Positions 1 to 11,400 of a DNA stretch of 60,000 nucleotides are shown here, piece after piece. The notes below the pieces were generated by a model. It was given only the letters and a program-made list of their open reading frames with translations. It was not told the DNA's origin and made no database searches. The position numbers and the translations under genes were made by a program. Each line of letters starts with the position of its first letter. Position 1 is the first letter of the stretch. The stretch is from Nematostella vectensis (taxonomy: Eukaryota; Cnidaria; Anthozoa; Actiniaria; Edwardsiidae). The stretch lies in contig NC_064039.1 of the NCBI RefSeq assembly GCF_932526225.1, forward strand, positions 3,673,001 through 3,733,000, read 5' to 3'.

Positions 1-46
1 GTAAAAACTAAATACTATGACTAGAAGACTAAAAAACAACTAAGAG

Positions 47-550
47 AAGGGGTAGCAATGGGTACCTCATAATTTCGAAAGTTTTGCAAAAATTTTGCGG
101 ACTCAGAATCTTGGCTATTTTACGCAAGGTTCGAAGTCTCGATTTCTCCAAATTTTATGGGTCTCGGAGACTTGCTTTTTTTCCTACCACTGTCTCGGCG
201 TCTCGGATTTTTAAACGCGATCTTAGAATCTCAGATTTTGTTTAATGTGATCCATTTTCTTTGTGCATGATCAGGACTAGGCTGAAATACAAGCCAATCA
301 GACTCAGGACATAGAACAAAACATTTAATTTGTATTGTGATTCTTTTAAGGGCCATGCTGAAATTTATCTTTATTTCCAGAAGAAATGATTCTCTAAAAA
401 GTACAATGTATCATCGAGTCTTACGCTTGCAGTTTTATCAAACTAAAGTCTTGGGCATGGTTTAAAGAGATCGGAAAAGCTCAGGCTCGGATTCTGAAAC
501 ACAGGTCTCGGCACCTCAGCAACTCTCGTATTCACCCATTGCTACCCCTT
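47..550. mobile_element. MITE-like element with 17-bp terminal inverted repeats
   Basis: A 17-bp sequence beginning AAGGGGTAGCAATGGGT (47-63) returns as its exact reverse complement at 534-550, giving a ~504-bp element. The interior has no convincing ORF. It repeats short motifs of the type GTCTCGG / GAATCT (around 107-235 and 484-525), so it looks built from subterminal repeats. No clear target-site duplication is visible next to the inverted repeats. The size and lack of coding capacity suit a non-autonomous DNA transposon; the superfamily cannot be told from the sequence. It lies just downstream, in the transcribed sense, of the minus-strand exon at 760-975, so it probably sits in an intron of that gene. 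Confidence 0.6.
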
Positions 551-759
551 AAAGACTATCAACATCAATTCAGATTCCAAAGACAACTATTGAATTACTT
601 GGACTGCACATTTTTTTTCTAATATGTATATAAAATTAATGTAACTGATCCTACCAATCCCCTAAAAACGTGTGGCATGAAATATATAAAATAAACTAGT
701 GCTACAAGTAACGATAAGTAAACCCTTTTTAAGACTTAAAAAAGGAAAAACAAGGTCAC

Positions 760-975
760 CTTGCTTTTTGCCATAGGGTCCATTAAACACTGTGTCCCAG
801 CCAATGACATTTGCATTAATGTACTCTAAAAGTGGGGGCATAATCCAGTCATCGTGAACATCATGAGTGGGCTTTGCAGTGGATAACTTAAACTTAATTC
901 CACCGTCCTCAGATTCTGAGTCCGAGAGAGGGTTGCCGGTACTCATGTTAGTAGGAAGTACTTCACTAGATAAAC
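760..975 (-). CDS. Internal exon of a probable PLP-dependent class V aminotransferase / cysteine desulfurase-like protein (partial gene)
   Basis: On the minus strand an open frame is bounded by a plausible acceptor (pyrimidine-rich ...TTGACAG, AG at 977-976) and a donor (AAGCAAG|gtgacc, GT at 759-758). The peptide has a Ser/Asp/Glu-rich stretch (SDSESEDGG) and then PLLEYINANVIGWDTVFNGPYGKK. The part IGxDTVFxGPYG resembles, from memory, the N-terminal region of a eukaryotic class V aminotransferase-fold family in which it precedes a YxDYTASGR motif; that motif would lie in the next exon, beyond the left edge. The longest open frame runs on to 982, but only from a TTG codon, which is why an acceptor is preferred. 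An internal ATG (NMSTGNP) could instead be the true start. The family call rests on about 25 residues. Upstream exons, if any, lie to the right on this strand and were not found. Confidence 0.45.
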
Positions 976-2037
976 CTGTCAATGAAAAAAGGAATTAATT
1001 ATAAAAATAAAATTACTGGTAACACATAGTTTAATGCATTGCATCTTTTTCTTGCCTCCACTTTTGCATCATTTTTATTGTTGTGCAACTGATAGCTTTA
1101 CTTAATATATGTAAAAATAATTTCCATATTGTGGTTCTTGTCATTTTTGTTGCTTGTGAGAATCTCAATAGACCGTTTTAACGATGTATGCTATAGAAAT
1201 GCTGTCAGAGTGCTATAGTCAAATTGGCGCTAGAGTCAAATAACTCTTCTTCAGCATTTTGGAGCAGCTGTAGCCCGCTAGTCTGTGGCATTTTAGATGT
1301 GCAAAACATCGTGAAAACGGAGTTTAAAGTTACTGGTTCTTGCTGTCATTTTCTTTTTGGGGGAGATTATCAAATGTTTTATTTCCCCAGCTACTCTGTT
1401 TTAGCTTGCTTAAAATCTTTGTACAATGAAAATTTCAGATAAAAAGGCACAAAATAATGTTAAGTTTAATCTATATTTACAGTATAAGGTTTTTTTTGGC
1501 ACTAAAACACCAAATATTTTATTGCATACCAAAAAGGATAATTGAAGTCAGTAATTTAACACTTACAGGTAATTTATAGAGCATATCTACTGGTGGTAAA
1601 TAATAAATGAATTCACCACCTAAAAAGTTTACAATAATGGTTCCACACAAGAAGAGATGGAGCAATTTGATGGGAAAAAATAAATGGTTGATCATGAACA
1701 ATGTGCACTATAAAAGGGACTTGCCTAAGGCATGCTCTCATTTATCATTTGACCACTGAGTGCAGAGCTCCATTAAGAGAAGCCAGAAAGCTATATAGTA
1801 GAGTTCAAAACTGGCCAAAAACACACCATTGAAGTGAACACAGTGTACCTATTAGCCTTCTCTTATAGCAAAACGAAAAATAAGGGAGGACTACAGTAGA
1901 TAATTTTGAATTTTGCAAATTTGTTGTTTGTCCACGGTGGCACCTAAAAGACACCGTTTTGAAATTTGTTTTTCAATAATGAGTACATACTTTGTCTGAT
2001 TCCTCAATAACTATTTTTGGCAGAGTTGTTTAGGAAA
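976..2037. other. Non-coding stretch, no gene recognised
   Basis: AT-rich sequence with only short, unconvincing open frames on both strands. It probably holds the intron or 5' flank of the minus-strand gene whose exon lies at 760-975. I see no RNA gene or clear repeat in it. Confidence 0.5.
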
Positions 2038-2649
2038 ATGGACCCCAAACACTTTTCCAAATATACCTTTAGTTTTTTAGAGTTATCATAATTAATCATT
2101 GGACTGTACTTTTTTCTACTTTAGGTTTTCTTCTGGTAGTTAAGGAGGTCTGCACTTCAAAGATGTCTAGTTGAGACTGACTGACGACTTGTGCGTGAGG
2201 GTGCGAAAAAGGTGATGGAGCTATCCCTTTTTGTAGCGTGTGTTTGTGTTTAAAACAACTTCCTCACATACACTTTGATGACGCCACAACACCCTCCCAC
2301 AGAGAGTAAACGCCCCCAACAATTTCATCAGAAATGGACCCCAAACACTTTTCCAAATGTACCTAATAGTTCTTTAACATTCTTTAGTACTTTAGAGTTA
2401 TCATAATTAATCATTGGATCTTACTTTTTTTCTACTGTAGGTTTTCCTCTGGTAGTTAAGGAGGTCTGCACTTCAAAGATGTCTAGTTGAGACTGACTGA
2501 CGACTTGTGCGTGAGGGTGCGAAAAAGGTGATGGAGCTATCCCTTTTTGTAGCGTGTGCTTGTGTTTAAAACAACTTCCTCACGTACACTTTGATGAGGC
2601 CACACCACCCTACCACAGAGAGTAAACGCCCCCAACAATTTCATCAGAA
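2038..2649. repeat. Tandem duplication, two ~300-bp units
   Basis: The block beginning ATGGACCCCAAACACTTTTC at 2038 starts again at 2334. Both units continue through TAGTTAAGGAGGTCTGCAC, a hairpin-forming GCGAAAAAGG...CCCTTTTTGT segment, and AATTTCATCAGAAA (2320-2333 and 2636-2649). The offset is 296 bp at the left and 316 bp further in, because the second unit carries a ~20-bp insertion near 2365-2390. Scattered substitutions show the duplication is not very recent. There is no credible ORF. It may be a local duplication of regulatory or intronic DNA, or two copies of a short dispersed repeat. Confidence 0.8.
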
Positions 2650-3565
2650 ACGTGATTAAATAGTTTAATATGTTGATTTACAAAATGTATGTACATAATG
2701 CAATATTGTAGGGCTCAAATTTCATTAGTTAACTGAAAATTATATATTATGCACTGAATTTTCGTTATTTTACACATCAATAATAGTGACAAGTGAGATA
2801 GAACGCTGGCTAACACTAAATTTCTAAAACAGAAAAATTAATCAAGCAAATCGTGCCTTGTATCAATGTTTCGTTTAGAATTTTATCAATAATTCCACGT
2901 TTATGAATCATCTTAGCTATGCTTGGACCCTAACTATAATAGCACACAGTTTTACAAACAGATGGTTATGATGAATCAGCGAACGAAGAATAGAACATCA
3001 ATTCTAAATATTATTTTTTCGAAAGTGACAGCTCGCGCTGAAAAAGAATTCGAATTGTAAAATAATATAACGAATGGGTTATTTTCGAAACAGTTGTATT
3101 TTATCCCTGAAAGTTCTCATCAGTTACAGTCAAGTTACAAAGCAACAGTGATTAGACGGGACTAATGTTAAAATGAAAGTTTAGACACTTGACAGTGTGG
3201 TAAATTTTTTACCTTGTCTGATATTAGCTTAGCAGTCGAAGTTGGAGCATCTTAAATCAGCCCGAATATCTCTCTTTATATAAAAATAGTCTCGCCAATA
3301 GCATATTGCCAAGTTTCCCGGTTTGCAGGTCCCATAAACCACACAATCGCGTGCCCTTTATCACAAATCACCCACTGACGTGTTTTGTAGGGAACTCAAG
3401 AACTCACACACATATCTCGAGGACTGGGAACAAGTTGCTGCGAGCTGAGCGGGCACCCTGTGTTGATCACCCACACCCTCTATCGAATTGTTTTTGTTTG
3501 TTTTTTTCGCTTAGAATCACCATTCATATAAAGAAAAACTCAATACCATACCCACTTTTTTTTCT
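2650..3565. other. Non-coding AT-rich stretch
   Basis: No coding or RNA gene recognised on either strand. Short open frames such as 3306-3584 have no domain-like composition and run into the TIR element. Confidence 0.5.
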
Positions 3566-3670
3566 CAGGGGTATTTTGCTCTAACGTTTCGCTCGCGAGA
3601 AAAATAGACCCTGCCCTGGCGAACAGTAAGGAACGAACTTGGCAAAAAAAAAATCCAGGCCTATGGTGAG

Positions 3671-3708
3671 CTGTGATTGGTCGACCTCCCGAGGTCGACC
3701 AATCACAG
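3671..3708. repeat. Perfect 18-bp-arm palindrome with CCAAT/ATTGG in both arms
   Basis: CTGTGATTGGTCGACCTC (3671-3688) is followed by a 2-nt spacer (CC) and its exact reverse complement (3691-3708). Each arm carries a CCAAT-box core. The DNA could extrude as a cruciform or fold as a hairpin in RNA. It lies inside the TIR element, so it may be an internal part of that transposon. Confidence 0.8.
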
Positions 3709-3869
3709 GCGCGCTTCCCGAACAATGCACCAAAAATTTACATAACTGCTCTGTGTTGGCTAGAGATCAAATATGGCGTCTAGCGCGAACAACTTCTTAT
3801 TCGAACGGCTAATTCCCGACATCATTTCAGCGGTAAAAAACACGTTTAGAGTGGGGTACCTTATCACAG

Positions 3870-4580
3870 GTACCCCAGTGCGACTATCTCGGGATTAAAT
3901 GCAATGAATCGCTCCGCTGGGGGGATCATTGCACTAAGATCACCTCTAAAGCCAGCAAGACACTTGGGCTACTTAGACGCACCCTGAGACCGTGCTCGAA
4001 AGAGGTAAAGGAGAGAGCATACCTTGCACTGGTGAGACCATCGCTTGAATATGCGTCTTCTGCCTGGAGCCCTTATACCGACTCCGACGTGAACCGTCTT
4101 GAGCAAGTGCAAAAAAACGCTGCTCGGTTTGTCTGCAGTGATTACCGGATAACCACAAGCACCTCCCAGTTAGTTAAAACTCTAGGCTGGGACACACTTG
4201 AAGACAGGAGGCTAAGCAACCAGTCCACACTACTTTACAAGTTCCTTAACAATCTCATCCACTGCCAACCTCCAGACGATTTGAGACGCACCAAGAACAT
4301 TCGTAGCTCTAGAAGACACTCCCGGACGTACCATCAGTTACAGGCCAATATATTGGCCTTTAACTACTCGTTCTTTCCAAGAACCATTCGCACCTGGAAC
4401 CTTCTACCTGCAGAGGTAGTGAACGCTGCTGATTTGCCTTCATTTAAGTCGGCATTGGCACCTGCGATAAGTGAGCTTAAGGTGCCCAGTCACCTTCGCA
4501 GACTGTAACATCAGTGCTGACTGTCCCTCCCGAAATTAGTGAAACCTATTAGGGAGTAAATAGTTCTAAGTTCTAAGTCT
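3870..4580 (+). mobile_element. 5'-truncated CR1/L2-like non-LTR retrotransposon (3' end of the RT ORF plus tail)
   Basis: An open frame runs from about 3870 to the stop at 4508. It shows the C-terminal reverse-transcriptase region of the CR1/L2/Jockey group: DYLGI, then TLGLLRRTLRPC, RAYLALVRPSLEYASSAW, NRLEQVQKNAARFV, LGWDTLEDRR and FFPRTIRTWNLLP. The palm with the catalytic YADD is missing, so this is a 5'-truncated dead copy. After the stop comes a short 3' UTR ending in repeats of TTCTAAG (near 4562-4578), which resembles the short tandem tails of this group. A TGGGGTACC hairpin (arms 3852-3860 and 3869-3877) lies at the 5' junction. The frame looks intact only because the insertion is fairly young. 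Confidence 0.8.
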
Positions 4581-5437
4581 TCATTGAAGCCAGAACAGCT
4601 TTTGTACGTACTTAACGTACCGCCGATATTTCCAACCCAAAGGACACTGACATTCTAGTCAAGGGAAAAGCGAGGACCGTGTTCGAGTCATTCGGCAGTG
4701 AAACCGTGAAGCTATTACTTTGCACCGAAGTTTAAGCTTACAGAGGGAATGTCGTAGATCCTTGGCTTGCAAAATGTGCAAATAAAGTCCGTAAAACCAT
4801 CTTGTTGTGATACATTTCTTTCAGTAATCGAGGAGTTGTTCTTCAAGCAAATGCGATCCGAATAGCTTGTGCCTTTTTTATTATGAGACTGTTTCCCCGC
4901 AAACGCGGCAATAATTCACGATTAGAGAAGGTTAACTTATTTTTCTTTCGTAAATTACAAAAGACCGAGCTGGCGAAACAGTAAACTATATAATCTAAAC
5001 GCGTAAGATTTTCCACAGTGATTTCCCTCCAAAAAAGATCGATCGATGATCCTCTGTCGCGACAGCTTTTTTGCCAAGTTCGTTCCTTACTGTTCCCCAG
5101 GGGTTATTTTTCTCGCGAGTGAAACGTTAGAGCAAAATACCCCTGGGTTTCCGAGGGAGTAAACACTAGCAGGATTTAATACAGGAACTTTTAATGGACT
5201 TCCTGTGTGAGTTGACAAATATCCCCCACCCCAGACCCCCTTAGGAAAACTTTCCCCGGTTTGCCTCTGCTCGATTTTCGATTGAGGAACTAGGACTGAG
5301 GAAATTTACGAACACACCAGCTTTAGCTGTTTACGTCGTGGGTTCGAGTTGTTTCACAACCGGGGTTATTCCCCGAGCCATGGAAAATACAAGACAGAAT
5401 GATTAAGTGTTGATTCTTCCCTGAAACCTGTAATAAT

Positions 5438-8400
5438 ATGGTTGTCGCCGACTCTCATGGTGAACATGAAGTCGTATTTGTCGTCGAGGGGACGGCCAAC
5501 TTGCTACTTCATTTCCAAACTCTCAAGACAGAATATATAGACCCAATTATAGAGTGAGTACATGAACTCAAGCACAATGTGTTAATCAATTGTGATTTCT
5601 ATTATCATCTGGTTTTCGTGGCCTTTTCCTTAGCAGAATACTGTCCAGTTTATGTCAGCTTCCCACAACACTTGTTCAAACCGTTCAGAATTTGGCGCTT
5701 CTTTCACATCAAAGGCCTGCTTATTATACTTTGAAAACACCGTCTTTAGCAATCCTTGTTGCTAGCGCGTTGTAACTGAACGCTAGACTCGTTCCGTTCT
5801 ATCTATGTCTACTTTTCTCTAAGGCATCGAAACATATCTCATGTGAAGTGTCCTTTAATAAAACTACCTAGCTAGCAAGTTGATTGTATAATCGTGTCAA
5901 AGTTAAAATATTCAAATAATTGTAAGTATAAGCCTGCCAAAATAATTCCGCTAGATTGTGTTCTAATTTATAAGAATTATTTGCTATATGATTTTAAGAT
6001 ATCTAGCATAGTTCAAGCACGTATGATCTTAGCATTTCATCATTTTCTATTTCATTTCAAATCAAATGGGGGGGAAGTAATCGACACACCGTAATTGGAT
6101 AAGTATACGGACGTCAAGAAAAATTAGAAAAAAATGCTACTTCTTGTATAAACAAGGAATATTCTGTTGTATTTATGATTTATTTTATATCGAAGAACCA
6201 ATTTTATTGTAGTTTAAGAATAATGGCCTTGTTTTATGAAAACAGTTTTGATAGAATTTTTGTTTTTCAAAATAAGAAGATAATTTATTGCGGGTGTCAT
6301 TTTAGACATTTCAAATAATGATCAAAATTATTGTTATCTCACTTTTATTCTCTGATCTTTATTGTATCACTGTTTTGGTACTTTACCAAAATTTCTGACT
6401 ATATGGCAAAGATCATGTTCAATTAGAGAATAACTATTCTGATAAGTAAATATGTTAAAAAGATCCAATAATAATTACCCTACATAAGCGTGAGACTTTT
6501 ATTTTATTTCAGATATATAAATGGTGGTCCAGTACAAGAATCAAATTCATTTTTTGGTGATGAGGTATGTATATCATGTTCTTCAGTGAATAAAAATAGA
6601 TATGGTATGGTATATTTTTATTATATTCAGTTTTGTTTAAAATAGGTCTCTGTAGTGTGTGCTCAACCTTTTGTGTAAATTCTTACAACCGTATCCAAAA
6701 CTTATTGGCCACCCTGAAACACCTTTGGTAGGAAATTCTGATACGTAACTTGGGCAGGAATTTATTAATTCTTTGTCTGTTATCTGCTTGTAGCCTTGCT
6801 TCATAAATGGCTTGAATAAAGTTTAAATGGTATCATAAGCTTTGCTGTTTGTTGTAAATTTTTAAGAATTATAGTAACTGACATGAAAGCCACTTTCCAG
6901 GCATAATGGTCGCTAGACTGCTAACCACTGAGAGAGTGCAAAAAGCACTGCACGTTCCCAGGATTGGCTGAGGTGGGGGGGGGGGGAGGGTGTGCATTCA
7001 TAGGTATCATGTGGAAAAAGCACTGCACGTTCCCAGGATTGGCTGAGGTGGGGGGGGGGGGGGGAGGGTGTGCATTCATAGGTATCATGTGGAAAAAGCA
7101 AAGTATTTGAAGATTCTTTATAAAAAAGACCCACTTTTTGGTGCACCCTGCACCCCCCCCCCCCCCCCCCCCCCCTGTGTACATGCCTGAAAAGTATCAG
7201 ACCTCTCAAAAAGAAGACAAACGATACGTTCAAACTGATTCCCTTTTTCATTTTAAAAAGCTAGTCAGGGTTTCCAAACATAGCTTTGGGACAGAAGGTA
7301 ACCAATAATTTTCATATAATGTTCTATTATGGGAAATTAAAATAAAAAAATCAATAATGTCATAGACTTATTTAATTACCATTTTTGTCTATGTTAAACT
7401 TTAGCTTTTTCCATGATTTAACTTGAAGCTTAATTACCCTGCATAATTGATTCATACTAGTAAATGTGGGTGTTTAACAATGTTTTTACTTTTTTAGAAT
7501 GGCTTTGTGATATATACTAGTTTCTTTTGCCACAACATTGTCATTTAGTTTATTTTTTTATTTCATAATTTCAAATTAGTAAGCAAACAATGTTTTGTAT
7601 CATACAGTAGTTAAAGCTCTCGTAAGCAACCACCCTTGGCAACTGAAAATTGTGATCATTAACAGAGCTGGTCACTTACAAGTGAAAAAAAGAAAAACTT
7701 TGTCAGTGGTTTGAAATTGTGGTCATTAATGGAGCTGGTCACTTAAGAGAGTGGTCTCTCAGAGAATTTCGACTGTTTTTACAAAAAAAATTGCCCTGTC
7801 TCAAGTTAATTTTTTTCTCTCTATTCTTATTTAATACATAATATTCTAGCAGCATATTATGTACATTAAGGAGTGTAAAATAAAACACCTTGCATTTATA
7901 GTATGTTAACAATACTAATTGCCACATGTAACTGTAGAATGGGCCTAACCAGTACTGTTTGGTGGTGTATGGCACAAAAGCTTCACATCCTGAGGATGCT
8001 GTACAACTTGTGCGATACACAAGGGATGTCCATGACTTTCTACAAGCCCTGAATGAAGTAAAGTAAGTCTAGCTTACAAGTACAAGAACTTGTAGAGGTA
8101 GCACCCTAAAAGCTCAATAAAGCCCTCTGATAAAAGATGGTTAGGCAAATCAAAATTTATAACAGGAAAATGGACTTTTTCTACCAAATTGTTAGATATC
8201 TCTGTAAATATTTATGGTCTCAAAAGTTGTAACAATGTTTTCAGCTAAGGGTGAACTAAAGGGTGGACTATATTATCTGTAGGTTTGATGGAGGAGGAGG
8301 ACAAGACTGTAGTCTATTAGCTGAAGGCATGGGATTTGCTCTACAGGTATAGTATAAAATGCTGGTTTAGTTAAAAATCTTTTCAGCTAGATTTGGTAAA

Positions 8401-11400
8401 TCTAAGGTACAAATATTGTCTAGTAGGGTAAAAAATGTGGCTAAGCCAGTCACAACCACAACAAAGCTTTCAGTGAAATTGTGGGTGAAATCCATAAACC
8501 CTGGAGAAAAAAAAACATGAAATGAGGACAAGAAATAACAAATTCAACTCACATAGGGATAAATTGGGAATAAAAACCCTTCACCCAGGGTTTCTAAGCA
8601 CAGGCTCTGCAGAGTGAGGCTCTATGTTATGAACGCTGCCACCAATTGCTATTGTCACAATTTTCGTCAACATTGCAAGCACAGCCTTTTTTATACCTAT
8701 CCTATCCACCTATCTTATGTATCTAATTATATTTTTCAGGCTTTTGATGAAATGCGGGTGTCAAGAGGAAGGTAAAGAGCCTAATTTGTAATTTCTTCTG
8801 TAACTTTCTTATTTTGTATTTTTTACAAGTGTTATTAATAGTAAAACCAATCACAATACTGGAAATCAACTATAAAAAATATAAAATAAAACAAATTAAC
8901 AAAATCCTAATCCCTCTATTTAATATTTGTTTTCTATTTATTTTTTATTCTTTAAAAAAAAATACAAAAAAGTATTGTGGCAAAAAAATTTTTTGACAAA
9001 AAAATGACAAATAAAATTGAACAATCCTGCACGAAATATATTCACATAAAAAAATAATATAAAACTGAAAAAAAAATCTGGATGTCCAAAAATAAACCGC
9101 ATTGTAAATCAACATTGAATATCAACATTGAAAAATCAACATTGAAAATCAAAGGTAAATTTTACCAACATAGAATTTCGAAAATAAAAATGAATTTCAC
9201 GTTTTCTCTACGTGGCCCTTCGTTATAATAACAAAGAGATCTGGTGACACTATAAAGATGATGGCCCAGTGTTATAATAGACCAGGACTCTTTGATAAAA
9301 ATGTTATAAATTCAATCCAACGTTATGTAGTACTTGTAGCTGTCTATTATTTACATGTTTGAGCATTTAGAGCACATTTGGGTCCGTTAGAGGGAAATCT
9401 AAATTTCTCCAAACAGCGCAAAAGCGGACCCAAATGCCTTCTAATCGCTTAAACATGCCAGTAACGGAGCTGGTCTCTTACGAAAGCTTGCTCTCATAAG
9501 TGACCACTGGGCGCCAAAAACTTGAAAAACAAGGGATCTTAATTAAAATGGAATCTAAGAATTATCGTGATTTGTTGCTTGATGTTATAATGAGAAAATT
9601 TGGCTGAAAACATCTACAAGGAAGGTGCATTTTAACGGCATGCAACCATATTTCTACAAATTTATTTTTCTTTTTCCGAATATTTATACAATCACTAATA
9701 ACTGTAACTGTGAACAAAACAAACTTGAAATATAAACTGACTCATAAATACACGAAACTATGTTGGCGAAATGTTCGCAAAACGAGGTATTTAACTCATC
9801 CTCTAACTCATGCTCATCCTCATCTTCCAGCACAAACCTAAAAATAAAAGGGAATGCATAGTATTAAATAATATAAATAATATATGGATATAGACCTTGT
9901 ATAAAAGCGAAGCTGCCAATAACAAGACAACATCATAGACAAAACATGACGTCATAAACTTGCACCCCCTGACCATCACGAGATTGAACCCCTTTTGCTC
10001 TTCAAGTTTTCAATTTGATATCTCTAACAAGTAAGGCTTATATAACTTAAACCATAGGCATAGCACTCAAAGCCTGTTTTGATACTAAAACTGAACCATT
10101 GAGTTACCCTGGATTCATTTTCCTACTACTACTAGCAGAGGCCTCTTCTCGTATACACCACTTGGCTGCAGAAAAGTGGCGGCTGTGTGCAGTGCTCGCA
10201 GAAAACCTTTGAATTAAGGACATGAGATTGAGAGCTACATTGTTTGACCAGGTCGCTTCAGGCTTTCGACAGCTTTGACTTTGCCTTACCTTGTCCTTTC
10301 GATGAGGTATTTGGTTGATATTGCTGCACGATGGCCCTTTGTTAAAAACCAAGACATCGCACGCATTCACCGCCTAGCCAAAGTGATCGGCACATGCAGA
10401 TTTAAGGTTTTCGAGACAAAACTTATCATACTCAAAGTCTACAAACTTTCTAGGCTTATTTGGCCTGTAAGTCTGCTTGTTGTCTGGCTCCTCCGCTAGT
10501 CGCTGGACAACGATCTGTGACGGGGGAGATGCACCTTTGTGGCCTTTGGCCGCATTCTGGGATTTGGTCCTCTTTTCGGACAAAACAAGATTTTGTTTTG
10601 ATGGCATTTGTATATCTCAAAAGTCAGGACGCTTCTTCTCACATTCAGCACATTGAGTCTGCTCTGCCACAAGTAGCTGAAGGGACGCTGAACTGCTGAC
10701 GGCAAAAGTTCACACCTCGCCCCCAGTATATCCTTATTTGGAGTTTTTACCACAGACACCCATAGAAAGTGTGGGAATATTGTATCCACATGGCGGAATG
10801 CACAAGGAGTCCTGGTCTATTAAAACACTGGGCCATCATCTTTATAGTGTCACCAGATCCCTTTGTTATTATAACGATGGGCCACGTAGGTAAAACGAGA
10901 AATTCTTTTTTATTTTCGAATTTCTATGTTGGTGAAATTTACCTTTGATTTTCAATGTTGGTTTTTTAATGTTTTATTTCAATGTTGTTTTTCAATGTTG
11001 ATTTTCAATGTTGATATTCAATGTTGATTTTCAATTTGGTTTATTTTTGAACGTCCAGATTTTTTAAAATCAGTTTTATTTTTTGGGGGGGAATAAATTG
11101 CATGCTGGATGTTTCAATTAATATTTTCTGTTTGTCAATTTTTTTGTCAATATTTTTTACATTTTTTTTCAAGAAATAAAAAATAAATAAAAGGAATTAG
11201 GATTTTAATTGGTTTGATTTTATTTTTTTTTTTATAGTTGATTTCCAGTATTGTGGTTTTACTATTTTAACACTGTGCCACCATACTTTAGAATGATCAA
11301 AGAGTGGTTGATTTTGTAATGATTGGTAAAAGATTCCTCAAAATTATTTCAGCCTAGAATAAAATATTCAACTTATCTCTAAGTTTGGCAGAAAGTTGTG

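Larger units (their letters stand above)
3566..5145. mobile_element. TIR element (~1.6 kb) with ~80-bp inverted ends, interrupted by a LINE fragment
   Basis: The left end (3566-3647) begins CAGGGGTATTTTGCTCTAAC. The right end (5067-5145) is its reverse complement with a few mismatches, running through ACGTTTC, CTCGCGAGAAAAATA, GAACAGTAAGGAACG and AACTTGGCAAAAAA. Outer ends of the form CAGGGG would suit a hAT-like or similar cut-and-paste element, but no matching target-site duplication flanks them. The interior has no transposase ORF; it holds a perfect palindrome (3671-3708), a short ATG frame at 3774, and a retrotransposon fragment at about 3870-4580. It is best read as a non-autonomous element that received a nested insertion. 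Confidence 0.65.

Noticed and set aside
2160-2335. CTGACGA...GCGAAAAA on plus and CTGATGA on minus in the 300-bp duplication, considered as hammerheads
   Set aside because: Stem II does not pair between CTGACGA and GAAA, no UH cleavage site closes stem III, and the minus-strand CTGATGA has no nearby GAAA.
4032-4508. 158-codon frame as a host gene
   Set aside because: Sequence is the C-terminal part of a non-LTR reverse transcriptase without its catalytic region; a dead retrotransposon end.
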